Numbered from the stretch's first letter, positions 39,116-48,447 are shown. The stretch is 64,000 nt of DNA from Psychromonas sp. L1A2 (GCF_009828855.1 NZ_WUAG01000002.1:1054001-1118000); one strand, 5' to 3'. Numbers and translations are program-made. The notes: generated from the letters alone by a model not told the origin.

Positions 39116-40006
39116 TTGAAAGTTTCTTCATTTAAGTATTTTCTAGCAGTTGCCGAAACAGGGTCTATTCGCCAAGCAGCAAAGAACCTACACGTCAGTG
39201 CATCTGCGATTAGTCGACAAATTCAAAATTTAGAGCATAATTTCAAATCAACGCTTTTTGAACGTAAAGCATTAGGCATGGCGCTAACCGAAGAAGGACG
39301 GATTATAGAAAAACACATGCGTAGCACCATGAGAGAAATGGAAATCGCGCAAGTAGAGATTGATGAAATACATGGTTTACTAACAGGGACCATTAATTAT
39401 TCTACTATCGAAGGTGTATTAAATGCTTGGATGCTACCAGCCATTGCAGAGTTTCAAACGCGTTATACCGGTATTAAGTTTAGTGGCAAAATTTATGCTT
39501 CTGACATCGTTTACCAATCATTAACGACAGATCAAGCAGATCTTGGTATCGCATTAGAACATGACATCCCCCATGAAGTAGAAGTCATTAAACGATTTGA
39601 AACAGGTTTTAAAATCGCATTATCACCAAATCATGAACTGGCTGGACGTGACACACTAGAGATTGAAGAACTCGCTGCCTTTCCTTTAGCCATGTTGTGC
39701 GAAGGTTTTCATACTCGACATTTATTAGATACTTTAAGTAGCCGTAAAGGCTTAGCCTTTAATATTACTTTCGAACTCGATAATATCGACATACTCAAAC
39801 AGTTTGTTTTATCGACTAATGGTGCCACCATTTTGCCAGATTACTCTTTAATCTCCGAATCCCAAGATAACAGTATGAAAGTGATTAACATTAATAAAGG
39901 CGTTTTTCCAAACAGTACGACGGTGTTATGTGTACGAAAAGGCAGATACTTAACCAAAGCAACTCGCCAATTTATCAGTTTTATTCGCGATATTGACATC
40001 ATATAA
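39116..40006 (+). CDS. LysR-family regulator of the symporter/nitrilase genes
   Basis: 296 residues with an N-terminal HTH (FLAVAETGSIRQAAKNLHVSASAISRQIQNLEHNFKSTLFER) and LysR substrate domain. The start is TTG at 39116 behind AGGGG with five bases between; no better start exists. It is divergent from the symporter operon with a 170-base shared promoter region, the usual LysR layout. Confidence 0.92.
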   Translation: MKVSSFKYFLAVAETGSIRQAAKNLHVSASAISRQIQNLEHNFKSTLFERKALGMALTEEGRIIEKHMRSTMREMEIAQVEIDEIHGLLTGTINYSTIEGVLNAWMLPAIAEFQTRYTGIKFSGKIYASDIVYQSLTTDQADLGIALEHDIPHEVEVIKRFETGFKIALSPNHELAGRDTLEIEELAAFPLAMLCEGFHTRHLLDTLSSRKGLAFNITFELDNIDILKQFVLSTNGATILPDYSLISESQDNSMKVININKGVFPNSTTVLCVRKGRYLTKATRQFISFIRDIDII

Positions 40007-40116
40007 CCAAATCTATAACGATATAATTTAAAAAACTTTTTAATTTATAATCACTATATTAAAGCGGATTATGATGACGAGAATTTAAGGACAATAGAAA
40101 GCATCTAAGGTTAGAT

Positions 40117-40144
40117 AAACAGGGCTTGAAGCACCCTGTTTTAA
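40117..40144. terminator. Bidirectional terminator between convergent genes
   Basis: AAACAGGG (40117-40124) pairs with CCCTGTTT (40134-40141) and T/A runs lie on both sides, between the LysR gene and the leftward lipoprotein gene. Confidence 0.75.
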
Positions 40145-40156
40145 GTCACTAATCAA

Positions 40157-41197
40157 TTAATTGAACATGCTTGTTAGGCCATTACCCAAGTTTTTAGTAC
40201 CTTCACTAAAAGAAGCTAAAAAACCACTTTCATACTTAACTTTTACATAATCACCAATTTTAACCTGATCAGCTAGTTCATCATCAACTAGAATCCACGC
40301 AAATTTATCACCAATTAAATTAGCCGTTACAGTGCCTTCAACAACTGCATACTCTTCTGTTGAAACATCCCCTGTTAATGGGTTTGCTTTCACTTCTAGA
40401 TTATAAAAAGTAATTTTTGATTCAGGTACAAATCCAAAATTTTTGCCGGCAGATATTTTAAAAAGACTTTTGCTGCCATTTACTTTACGCTCCAAAACAT
40501 AAGCTTTTGGTGAAAAGAAATTTTGAAATTTTGCCTTATTGTCTTCAACACCTTCTTTAGCAGCTTCTCGCACTAAAGAAGTCGCAGCAGCTTCACTGAT
40601 AGGACAACGACTATTTGTTGTTTCTGTTTTCATCGAGACAGTTTCATTTGTCGTAATAGTTTTTGAATAAGCTAGCCCAGGTAATTTATACAACTTCAAA
40701 TTAGCAGAAACATTTGCTTTAAAACGGCAATATGCAGCATTGACATGTCGGTCACCATCACTATCAACCCATGAATGCTTTTCATTAAAACTATATGAAA
40801 TATTCGCATTTGAGATACTGCCAGTGATAGCATAATTTGCGATATCGGGTCCATTGTATTCCGACTTACCTTTTGACTCAGCAAGCGCTAACTCTTTTCT
40901 TAATTTGCTGGCAATATTTCTATCTACAATTTCGACGCCAACTTCAGCCAAATAGGTTTCTAAACTCGTTGCGATTGTTGTCCCTGCATGGCTAGTTTCT
41001 GCTAAAGGAGAATTTGATGTGTCAGCAGCAAAAATGACTATCTTTTGCTTAGCACCATTAATGACTTCTTTAGTTGGTAAAATATCTGCTTTTTGCATTG
41101 AAACATCACTGTAATCCCTAATGTTTTCTGTTGTGCTCATACATCCAGTTAGACCTAACGTAGCAGAGATTGCGACAACTAATAACTTCTTCTTCAT
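40157..41197 (-). CDS. CsgG-like outer-membrane lipoprotein
   Basis: 346 residues with a lipoprotein signal (lipobox LTGC, Cys19). Residues about 50-230 follow the CsgG/LpoB/FlgT-type pattern (IVIFAADTSNSPLAETSHAGTTIATSLETYLAEVGVEIVDRNIASKLRKELALAESKG), an anticodon-binding-like fold; the C-terminal part (about 240-330) looks like a beta-barrel domain (VEGTVTANLIGDKFAWILVDDELADQVKIGDYVKVKY). It ends a run of leftward envelope genes. Possibly an assembly or peptidoglycan-linked scaffold factor. Confidence 0.75.
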   Translation of the reverse strand: MKKKLLVVAISATLGLTGCMSTTENIRDYSDVSMQKADILPTKEVINGAKQKIVIFAADTSNSPLAETSHAGTTIATSLETYLAEVGVEIVDRNIASKLRKELALAESKGKSEYNGPDIANYAITGSISNANISYSFNEKHSWVDSDGDRHVNAAYCRFKANVSANLKLYKLPGLAYSKTITTNETVSMKTETTNSRCPISEAAATSLVREAAKEGVEDNKAKFQNFFSPKAYVLERKVNGSKSLFKISAGKNFGFVPESKITFYNLEVKANPLTGDVSTEEYAVVEGTVTANLIGDKFAWILVDDELADQVKIGDYVKVKYESGFLASFSEGTKNLGNGLTSMFN

Positions 41198-41302
41198 TGA
41201 CTACTTCCTTTTAAGATACAGAGTTAAACGTAAGCTAAATAATGATCATTTATCTGATTTTTATTAAATATCACCCTATGCTTTAATCATTATTTATTAT
41301 CT

Positions 41303-42298
41303 TTAATCATTAAAACCTAATAATTCATAAATATCAGAACGGCTCTCAACTACAGTTAAGAACTTACTAACAGCACTTTCATAAGCACGTTGGTGACTAG
41401 TGACAGAAGATCCGTTGAGTAAATATGACTTTTTACTGTATACCGACCCTTTAGTAGATTTAACTAAAAAACTAACATTGATACGCACGTTATAAGCAGA
41501 GAAAGCTTGAGTATTTTTTATCTTTCCTTGCAGCTGAATAATTGCATCTGCCTTATTACGGCTACTTATTTGTAACCCCTGCGTTTGTAATAAGTCGTTT
41601 AATTGTTCCGCAATAGGTAATAAGTTTTGACTCGATTGGATATAGAAGTAAGTACTCGACAGTAACTGTGTCTCCGCTATTGAGTACTGTTGAAAGCGTC
41701 GAGCATAAGGCGCCAAATCAAAACTAGGGTCAGCAACCGCGATCAGATATAACAAGGGTTCTGCTTTTGTTACTTCCTCTTGAATTTGGTTATAGGCGTA
41801 TAACTGCTCAATCTTACTTTTACTGTTGATATTGTTTAGCTTAACGTCGATATCATCGATGATAATGCTTAGTTTAGATTTGTTATCCTTAATAAAACCT
41901 ATGCGTGATAGAGCAACTTGTACAAAATACTGTTGGTTAACTTTTTCAGCCTTTTTCTGCTCTACAAGATTAAACTCAATATCTTTAACATAGGTATTAA
42001 TGTTTTGTGAGAAAAGCTGATCCGCTTGTCCATTATGCAAAGTCTGCTTATGTAACGTTTCGCTATTAATACGTACAGAGAATTTACTCGCAATTTCTTT
42101 TAATGCATGTTGTTTTGCTGCTTCCAACGTTGCAGCCACACCGACACCGTAGAAATATTCTTGGTCATCTTGGATTGGATTAAGCACCCACTCTGGAACA
42201 TTGTCATTTCTTGAATTAGATGAGCAAGCACCTAGAAACAAAATGCTCACAAACGCCAAAACAACACACTTGATATAAGAAGTATTTTTCATATTCAC
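41303..42298 (-). CDS. LPP20-family lipoprotein
   Basis: 331 residues with lipobox LFLGAC (Cys25). Residues 34-90 match the LPP20 domain (VPEWVLNPIQDDQEYFYGVGVAATLEAAKQHALKEIASKFSVRI). The C-terminal half resembles a second SHOCT/CsgG-like alpha-beta domain. LPP20 proteins include FlgP, part of the Vibrio flagellar basal rings. The gene sits 18 bases after the lytic transglycosylase gene. Confidence 0.85.
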   Translation of the reverse strand: MNMKNTSYIKCVVLAFVSILFLGACSSNSRNDNVPEWVLNPIQDDQEYFYGVGVAATLEAAKQHALKEIASKFSVRINSETLHKQTLHNGQADQLFSQNINTYVKDIEFNLVEQKKAEKVNQQYFVQVALSRIGFIKDNKSKLSIIIDDIDVKLNNINSKSKIEQLYAYNQIQEEVTKAEPLLYLIAVADPSFDLAPYARRFQQYSIAETQLLSSTYFYIQSSQNLLPIAEQLNDLLQTQGLQISSRNKADAIIQLQGKIKNTQAFSAYNVRINVSFLVKSTKGSVYSKKSYLLNGSSVTSHQRAYESAVSKFLTVVESRSDIYELLGFND

Positions 42299-42316
42299 TA
42301 TTCTCTTTTTAGAAGA

Positions 42317-43642
42317 TTAAATTGTCGTTTTAACTACGTTTTTAACTTCATATAGCGCAATTCGTTTCGATACTTTTTTCAAATAGTGTTTCGTTTCATC
42401 GTATGGAAGCTTACTCATCAAGGCTTGGTAAACCTCGTCAGAAGATAATGTATTAATAATGCGAGCAGCTTTATTAATATTGCGTTTATTACCACCTGTA
42501 TTAAATACCTTCGCAACATTACCAGCACCAGTGTTATAGGCTGCAATAGTGCAATACAAACGACTCTTAGGATCAGTTATCGATTTTAAATAACGTTTAT
42601 CTAAAATACTCAAATAAGCACTGCCGGTTTCTACATTTATATCTGGCACATACAGATCATCAACTTCCATTGGTTTGTCTATTTTACGAATCATTTTATT
42701 GACGTCGTGCCCAGCTGTACGAGGGACAATTTGCATTAAGCCATAAGCCGGAACAGCTGATTTGGCTTTCGGTTGAAAAGCAGATTCTGAATGCATGATA
42801 GCCATCACTAAAGCCACTGGAATATCAAAACGTTGGCTCTCTTTTTCTGCGATTTTTTTGTATTTTTGAGCTCTTTTACTAAGGCTGTTAGCTGGTAATT
42901 TAGCAGTATATTTAAGGATTTTATAACTAGAGGTAGTTACTTTCTGTTCTTTTCGGAGCTCAATATATTGAGATTCTACTGCTGCGATACGTTTATCTTC
43001 TTCTTTTTCTAACGCAATTTTCTGACGTTCTACAGATTTCTCTATAATTTTTTCAGGGATATCTTGCTGTACATCTTGAAGCTTATCGGCTTTTAAATCA
43101 GCTTCATTTTTATATGCAATAGTTTGTTTTTTAATAATATTTTTGGCATTTCTTTCTTGCTCTTCATTAAATTTAACTTCATTTAACTGAATGTTGCCTA
43201 AATCAACTGTTTGTTGTTTTACTGGCGAGGTTTTATTCTTAGCAAGATAAGAAGTTAATATACTTTTACTTTCTGCTTCGGTTGTAGCGACAGGGACTAA
43301 GATTTCAATTACAGCCTCATTTTTATCATAATCAACTAACTGTCTCGTTTTTAAATCCTCTGAATAAGTGACATCATTGATATCTTGGCTAGGAGTATCT
43401 CCCCATTGCATGATAATTTGAGATTGTTGATAATCGAAGCCATTTAAATAATCTTTTCTCCAAGCATCATATTCAGCCAAATAATCACTAACGAAAGCAA
43501 TATATTCTTCCATTATTTTGTCGTTATCAGGCGACTCGAAAGCTGTCATTTCCGCATCAAACTCATCAAAAACATTGTCTGAATGAGTCATTGGGCTAAA
43601 TGCTAAAGAAATAATGAATATGCTAGATATAATTTTTTTCAT
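42317..43642 (-). CDS. MltC-like lytic transglycosylase
   Basis: 441 residues with a signal peptide (about 1-21) but no lipobox Cys, unlike MltC. Residues 50-115 resemble the MltC N-terminal domain; a coiled-coil Lys/Glu-rich linker (about 155-235) is unusual. The SLT domain (about 262-430) carries catalytic Glu286 in MHSESAFQP, then AYGLMQIVPRTAGHDV and AAYNTGAGNVAKVF. It would cleave peptidoglycan glycan strands to 1,6-anhydro ends. The setting among LPP20 and CsgG-like lipoproteins suggests localised wall opening for an envelope machine. Confidence 0.9.
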   Translation of the reverse strand: MKKIISSIFIISLAFSPMTHSDNVFDEFDAEMTAFESPDNDKIMEEYIAFVSDYLAEYDAWRKDYLNGFDYQQSQIIMQWGDTPSQDINDVTYSEDLKTRQLVDYDKNEAVIEILVPVATTEAESKSILTSYLAKNKTSPVKQQTVDLGNIQLNEVKFNEEQERNAKNIIKKQTIAYKNEADLKADKLQDVQQDIPEKIIEKSVERQKIALEKEEDKRIAAVESQYIELRKEQKVTTSSYKILKYTAKLPANSLSKRAQKYKKIAEKESQRFDIPVALVMAIMHSESAFQPKAKSAVPAYGLMQIVPRTAGHDVNKMIRKIDKPMEVDDLYVPDINVETGSAYLSILDKRYLKSITDPKSRLYCTIAAYNTGAGNVAKVFNTGGNKRNINKAARIINTLSSDEVYQALMSKLPYDETKHYLKKVSKRIALYEVKNVVKTTI

Positions 43643-43686
43643 ATGACCTCGAAAACGATAGAACTAAGGCCCTATCATTTTTTATA

Positions 43687-44286
43687 TTATTTATTTTTTA
43701 ATTTAGAAAGAACACTAGCAAGCTCATCAGCCGTTTTTTTATCACTAAACTTAGCCCATAACTCTGCATCTTTTGCTTCAGCTTTTTGAATAACTTTGGA
43801 AAAGTTCATATCGAAAGTCGCTTTATCCATCCCCACTAACGTATACAAACCACCCGCAGGGCTAGTACGTTTAGTAATAATTCTTGAGTTATTTAAAGTC
43901 GTGCTTGAAATACTTTTTGTTACATTCTCAAAGTACTCATTGACGTTTTCAGTCACAGAGTCTGCGGTTGTATTGGTAGAAGCAGTCGATGCAGTTTTTA
44001 GAATGCTTTGAACATTTACTTCGAACTGACGTCCTAAGTTAACGCGAGCATCATTAATTGAAATATCGTTCATGATACTTCCCCCTGCTACATTTTTCTT
44101 TGCATACCCTGTCGCACTGATTTCTAATCCTGTAGGAGTTACACCACATATCCATTGGGGTGCTTGCTCTGTTGGTGCATCAGGATAAAAACAAGCCAAA
44201 GACTGCACATCATTAACACTTGAAGTACTTTGACAACCACTTAAAACGGTTAATAACGAGAATGTTAGTGCTGTTTTCTTAAACAT
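43687..44286 (-). CDS. LPP20-family lipoprotein (short)
   Basis: 199 residues with lipobox VLSGC (Cys18). The core (about 45-165; APQWICGVTPTGLEISATGYAKKNVAGGS) follows the LPP20 pattern. It lies 44 bases upstream of the transglycosylase gene. Together with the other LPP20 protein it may form a periplasmic collar. Function unknown. Confidence 0.78.
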   Translation of the reverse strand: MFKKTALTFSLLTVLSGCQSTSSVNDVQSLACFYPDAPTEQAPQWICGVTPTGLEISATGYAKKNVAGGSIMNDISINDARVNLGRQFEVNVQSILKTASTASTNTTADSVTENVNEYFENVTKSISSTTLNNSRIITKRTSPAGGLYTLVGMDKATFDMNFSKVIQKAEAKDAELWAKFSDKKTADELASVLSKLKNK

Positions 44287-44391
44287 TTTTTGTCCTTTTA
44301 AATAGATAAATAAAATGATTTTTTTGTTTTTACTCGCTCTACCAACACAGGTTAATTAACAGCGCGGTACGAAGTTAACAATCAATAAACT

Positions 44392-45156
44392 CTAATATTT
44401 CATCCCAAATAGCGCATTCATTTCATAGTTGCTTAATAAAGACTCTTGCATCACTTCATTTGATAATTCAGTAATAGAATAAAAATTAGGGATTAACGGC
44501 AGAGGAAATGAAGTAGAAGCGACATCAAAGTCTTCGCCAAGATCTAACTGTTGGTTAATATCAATAATAGTTTGGCTATACAGAGATTCACCACCTCCAT
44601 AATTCACATGGCCCAATAATAAGTTATAAAACATCAGGTCACGGCTTAACTCGTAACTTTCTGAAAAATACTCGAGGCTGCCAATATTAGTGAGGATAGT
44701 ATCTTGTGTCGGTAGGTATTTATCAATTGGTGCGCTATTAAGCTGTTTATTTATATAAACAAGTGGTGCAAAAAAGTCAGGCTTTTTGCTGATCACAGTG
44801 AAACCAACCAATCGATGCTCTTGGATAAAAGTAACAAGCATAAATTTACTGCTATTGTAGTAATAATATTTTAACTCATTAACAATATGCGATGGCTTGA
44901 TGACTTGGGCTGAGCCTAGAATTTCTTCGGTGTATTGTGCAGTCAGACCAATGCGTAATTTATTAATACGCTTATATTCGATTTCGTTAGTAAAGCGAGA
45001 AATAACTTCTTCGTAAGCATCAACTAATGCGACTTTAGTATCATTCCACTGGCCAAGAGATAACATCACTAATACAACCGTAAAGGCAATATTTTTTAAC
45101 TTTACAAGTTTTGTTGTGCCAACGTTATTACTTGAATTAATATCTTCGCATTGCAT
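44392..45156 (-). CDS. Membrane-anchored protein of unknown function
   Basis: 254 residues with one hydrophobic segment (about 25-42), the rest presumably periplasmic. The region IEYKRINKLRIGLTAQYTEEILGSAQVIK (about 58-86) resembles the SmpA/ETEC_3214-like pattern (start of a domain sensing or stabilising envelope complexes), but the match is weak. It leads the leftward envelope cluster, 105 bases upstream of the short LPP20 gene. A palindrome lies in its promoter region. Confidence 0.65.
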   Translation of the reverse strand: MQCEDINSSNNVGTTKLVKLKNIAFTVVLVMLSLGQWNDTKVALVDAYEEVISRFTNEIEYKRINKLRIGLTAQYTEEILGSAQVIKPSHIVNELKYYYYNSSKFMLVTFIQEHRLVGFTVISKKPDFFAPLVYINKQLNSAPIDKYLPTQDTILTNIGSLEYFSESYELSRDLMFYNLLLGHVNYGGGESLYSQTIIDINQQLDLGEDFDVASTSFPLPLIPNFYSITELSNEVMQESLLSNYEMNALFGMKY

Positions 45157-45903
45157 CCATTCACCTTTGATTCATTTACAAATAACTTGCACCACAAAAA
45201 AGCACTACCATAGTGGTAGTTATTTGATGATACTAAAGGTAATTTTAAAAAAAGCGAAGAAAAAAATGAACTTAATTTATATTTAATATACGTATACCAG
45301 TCTAACTCATTTTTATATAGACTATTTTTTAAACACAACTATTTGATATGACATTTTATTGACTTTAATTTATTAAAAAATAGCTTAGTGATTTCACAAA
45401 TAAACTCAATAATATACATTTAAATAAAAACAAAAAATCACATTAAATACAATAACTTAAAGAAAACTTCACAACTAGCTATGCGATGATTATGTAAACA
45501 AGAAAATACTATTACTATAAAATAATATTTTAAAAGTAAGACTTATCTAAGAATATGAATAACCTATTTCATTATTCAACAATTCCATAAGCCGAACTTT
45601 AAATTCACTTAACTTACTCGCTTTGTTTGAACCTAAAAGAGCTAAAAAGTCATTATCTAAACAAGAGACCCTATTATTTTATCCCTGAATCAAAATATAG
45701 AACAACTATGTACTATAATTATTGGTCGTCGTAAGATAAAATTAGTTAATAAAGTAAATGGTTATAAAAAGCTTCCTACATACGACGCTTATACCTACTT
45801 TAATATTTAATTTAACCTCTTAATATCTAAGAGTAATTCAACGCCACGTATTGTACTCCTCTTTTGAGAGAGCGATTTCAATACTACAAGGAAGCAATTT
45901 ATT
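45157..45903. other. Gene-poor AT-rich region with a possible coding relic
   Basis: No convincing intact gene. A leftward open stretch from about 45672 to the stop at 45547-45549 encodes a protein-like tail (SCLDNDFLALLGSNKASKLS, then a Leu/Asn-rich end) without start codon or ribosome site, so it may be the relic of a deleted gene. Promoter DNA for the flanking divergent genes makes up the rest. Confidence 0.35.
45204..45220. promoter_or_regulatory. Palindrome upstream of the envelope cluster
   Basis: ACTACCA-TAG-TGGTAGT is a perfect 7-3-7 inverted repeat 48-64 bases upstream of the 254-residue protein gene. The position fits an operator; the binding factor is unknown. Confidence 0.45.
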
Positions 45904-46098
45904 ATGTCAGGTTTAAACAACCAAGAAAGTAACCCGAACAGTGACAAAAACCAACTTAAAGCATTACTCGATCAGCCTATTGAAGATTTACCGTTAATAT
46001 CTCTATACCGTATTAGATATCTAGCTACTGAGCTTTCTATGGACGGAGTAGTCGAGCATGCTCAACAAATTATTGATAAACGTAAGCAAGTAATCTAA
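45904..46098 (+). CDS. Small protein of unknown function (64 residues)
   Basis: AAGGAAGC precedes the ATG, and the hydrophilic N terminus is followed by an amphipathic helical part (LPLISLYRIRYLATELSMDGVVEHAQQIIDKRKQ). Cytoplasmic by composition. I do not recognise the family. It stands alone and is followed by strong RNA-fold signals. Confidence 0.55.
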   Translation: MSGLNNQESNPNSDKNQLKALLDQPIEDLPLISLYRIRYLATELSMDGVVEHAQQIIDKRKQVI

Positions 46099-46112
46099 AA
46101 ACTAACTTACGA

Positions 46113-46209
46113 TAAACAGGGGAAGGATAAGCATCAACTTTATTATATAAAATATTTTGGGAGGCAAAGTATCATAGATAACAAGCTCCCATATATGCTT
46201 CCCTGTTTA
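46113..46209 (+). ncRNA. Possible structured RNA of about 97 bases
   Basis: TAAACAGGG at the left pairs with CCCTGTTTA at the right (46201-46209), extended by AAG/CTT and GCAT/ATGC with bulges. Inside, GGGAG (46159-46163) pairs with CTCCC (46186-46190). It begins 14 bases after the small gene, so it may be its 3-prime structure rather than an independent RNA. Confidence 0.35.
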
Positions 46210-46247
46210 CACCAATTAAACGATTAAAATCACTTCTGTGATTTTCC

Positions 46248-46284
46248 ATAAATTTAGAAAAACGAGTCGTTTTTCTAAATTTAT
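46248..46284. repeat. Perfect 37-base palindrome
   Basis: Two 18-base arms (46248-46265 and 46267-46284; the innermost bases are AAAAACGA/TCGTTTTT) meet at a single G (46266). This could be a bidirectional terminator, a cruciform or a protein-binding site. It is not a MITE copy. Confidence 0.85.
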
Positions 46285-46392
46285 AATACCTCCCTATAAC
46301 CAATATAATCATGATATTAGAACGAAGATAGTCATAAGGTGTTTTTATAACATAGCTTAAAATTGATGTTCATTTTTTATGTTTATAACAAT

Positions 46393-46633
46393 TTATACCG
46401 ATGACATTAAAGTAAGTGATCTAAATTTTGCGCAAGAAAAATGACTTAGTTTTAGGTATGAGTTGAAGCCTTTCAAAGATTAACTTGACCACTACACTTC
46501 GTTAATCGTCTATTCGAGAATTAATTAAAAGATATTCACTCTTTAACGGTTGTTTCTGTTACGAAGCTTATAACGAAGAAATAAGTTATTTTAACAAATA
46601 AAGTAGATCGGTTAATTAGTGTGATTGCTATTA
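46393..46633. repeat. MITE-like repeat, long form (copy C)
   Basis: It begins TTATACCGATGACATTAAAG, shares AAGTGATCTAAATTTTGCGC with copy B, and ends GTGTGATTGCTATTA. The interior carries ACTTCGTTAATCGTCTAT as in copy B. Confidence 0.78.
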
Positions 46634-46804
46634 TTTTTAAATAATAGCCAGTAGACATCATCAATGCTAAAAAATTTGATTCTATCGAACAATGCCTCAA
46701 TTAACAAAACGCCAATTAACAAAACGTGTTCGCTTTAGGACAATCAATACAACGTTAGTATTTCATTGAATAAATCTTTCATTTTTTACGCTTATTAATC
46801 ATTA

Positions 46805-46970
46805 TTATGTCGATTACATTAAATAATTAGCTCTAAATTTCACGTAGGAAAAATGACTTATTGCAAATCGAAATCTAGCTAAGCTATTGTTATATTTATA
46901 AAATCAACAACGAAGAAATGAGTTATTTTGTCCAGTAAAATAGATCGATTAATTAAAGTGATGAGTATTT
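46805..46970. repeat. MITE-like repeat, shortened and diverged (copy D)
   Basis: It starts TTATGTCGATTACATTAAAT and ends near GTGATGAGTATT, with the interior AACGAAGAAATGAGTTATTT shared with copies B and C. The ends have decayed relative to TATACC/GGTAT. Confidence 0.65.
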
Positions 46971-47073
46971 CAAAATAAATGCTAATTAATTGTAACCAAA
47001 TTTTAACGGGCGGCATCTAATACATAACAACACTTTAGTTGCTAATTAATTATTTATTACTTTGGAGTTATCA

Positions 47074-47475
47074 ATGAAATCTTTATTAAAAATTAAAACA
47101 GTCGCAGGTTTTTTAGTTGCACTATCTTTAATGACATTTTCTTTAATGGGTAATGCAGCAACTGCTGTAAAAACCGGTGAATTTAGTGGCGCTAACGACC
47201 ATATTACCACTGGCCAAGTAAGTATTGTGCAAACACCTGAGGGTTATGCGGTTGTTTTAGGTTCTGATTTTTCGCTTGATGGTGCTCCAGATCCTAAAGT
47301 TGGTTTAGGTAAAAATGGTCAATATGATCCAAAAGCACTATTAGGAAAGTTAATTTCTAACAATGGACAATCAGCTTACCTAATTCCTGCATCTGTTGAT
47401 GTTAATAACTTCAACGAAGTTTTTATTTGGTGTGACCAATTTAGCGTTTCTTTAGGTTCAGCTAAAATTAAATAA
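47074..47475 (+). CDS. Exported DM13-domain protein
   Basis: 133 residues from the ATG at 47074 behind GGAG; the frame opens earlier at a TTG that overlaps this ribosome site. The signal peptide ends GNA-AT. The mature protein matches DM13 (TGEFSGANDHITTGQVSIVQTPEGYAVVLGSDFSLDGAPDPKVGLG and VFIWCDQFSVSLGSA), with the conserved Cys near the C terminus. DM13 is proposed to act in redox or electron transfer. It precedes the ECF sigma/anti-sigma pair and may belong to that regulon. Confidence 0.88.
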   Translation: MKSLLKIKTVAGFLVALSLMTFSLMGNAATAVKTGEFSGANDHITTGQVSIVQTPEGYAVVLGSDFSLDGAPDPKVGLGKNGQYDPKALLGKLISNNGQSAYLIPASVDVNNFNEVFIWCDQFSVSLGSAKIK

Positions 47476-47844
47476 AGTTATTCAGCTAAGTCTTTTTAAT
47501 AAAGGCTTAGCTTCCTCTCTTGTTAGTTTCTTGAATTTAGGTTTCTTTAAAAAACAACTTAAAATTTTAATATTTATCCTTAATATAATGTCATAAAGTT
47601 AATAATGTCATCGATTATATAGTCACACCACTCCCAACAGCGCTTTCTTGTATACCTTAGTTTCTAGGTTTTCCCATAAAAGTTAGTTTGATTAATGGAT
47701 AAAAATTATTGATTCTGTGACTTAATATTATAAAAAATAGACAGTTGAGTATTTTTGCAATAATAATCGAATGTATAATTAGAGTTTTTGTGTACCATAA
47801 TCAACTTAAACTTTTATCATCATTAAAATTGGCTATATAAACGA
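47476..47844. other. Intergenic region between DM13 and sigma genes
   Basis: AGCTAAG (47484-47490) and CTTAGCT (47506-47512) form a likely terminator for the DM13 gene, with a T-containing tail. The rest is AT-rich and holds the sigma-factor promoter; no gene. Confidence 0.5.
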
Positions 47845-48447
47845 ATGGATTTGTCTAAAAGAATTAATACGTATTTAAGTGAAGATGAATTAATAGTTCA
47901 ACTAAAAAAAGGCAATGTTGACAGCTTTGAATTTATTGTAAGAGAATACGGTGGCTATTTATTAATCATTGCAAAACGATATCTAACCAGTGAAGCAGAT
48001 GCTCAGGATGCTGTACAAGATACTTATTTACACGTGTTTAGTGCTATTGTAACCTTTGAAGGACGTTCTAGCTTAAAAAGTTGGTTGCATCGAATTGTCA
48101 TTAATATTTCCTTAATGAAAATACGTTCAAACAAACGTAAACTTGTTGAGTTGATCGATGATAATGCTTCTTTCTTTGATGTTAATGGTAAACGAATTGA
48201 AACAGAGACTGAAATAACATTATCACTGGAAGAATTAATGGCTGACGATAGCCAACGAGAATATATTAAAACCCAAATAACGCAGCTTCCTCAAATGGCG
48301 AAAAATCTTTTATTATTAAAGGACATAGAAGGTTATAGCACAAAAGAAATAGCTGAATTATTGGATATTTCTTTACCTTCAGTTAAAACGGGTTTACATC
48401 GTGCGAGATTATTATTAAAGAAAAAGATCGAACATCAATTACGTTGA
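47845..48447 (+). CDS. ECF-type RNA polymerase sigma factor
   Basis: 200 residues. Region 2 (about 25-95; FEFIVREYGGYLLIIAKRYLTSEADAQDAVQDTYLHVFSAI) and region 4 (about 140-197; QITQLPQMAKNLLLLKDIEGYSTKEIAELLDISLPSVKTGLHRARLLLKKK) are complete, with an ECF-length linker. It redirects RNA polymerase to a small regulon. The anti-sigma gene follows after six bases. Confidence 0.94.
   Translation: MDLSKRINTYLSEDELIVQLKKGNVDSFEFIVREYGGYLLIIAKRYLTSEADAQDAVQDTYLHVFSAIVTFEGRSSLKSWLHRIVINISLMKIRSNKRKLVELIDDNASFFDVNGKRIETETEITLSLEELMADDSQREYIKTQITQLPQMAKNLLLLKDIEGYSTKEIAELLDISLPSVKTGLHRARLLLKKKIEHQLR

Larger units (their letters stand above)
46099..47073. other. 975-base non-coding region rich in inverted repeats
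   Basis: Holds, in order, a large fold-back (46113-46209), a small hairpin AAAATCAC/GTGATTTT (46226-46245), a 37-base palindrome, two MITE-like copies and the DM13 gene promoter. No gene is seen. Confidence 0.6.

Noticed and set aside
45102-45338. 78-codon leftward ORF overlapping the start of the 254-residue gene
   Set aside because: Overlaps a better gene, lacks a ribosome site, and its composition reflects AT-rich promoter DNA.
46393-46970. Integron attC sites or insertion sequence ends
   Set aside because: The copies share long interiors and TATACC/GGTAT ends, no integron core sites are seen, and there is no transposase frame.
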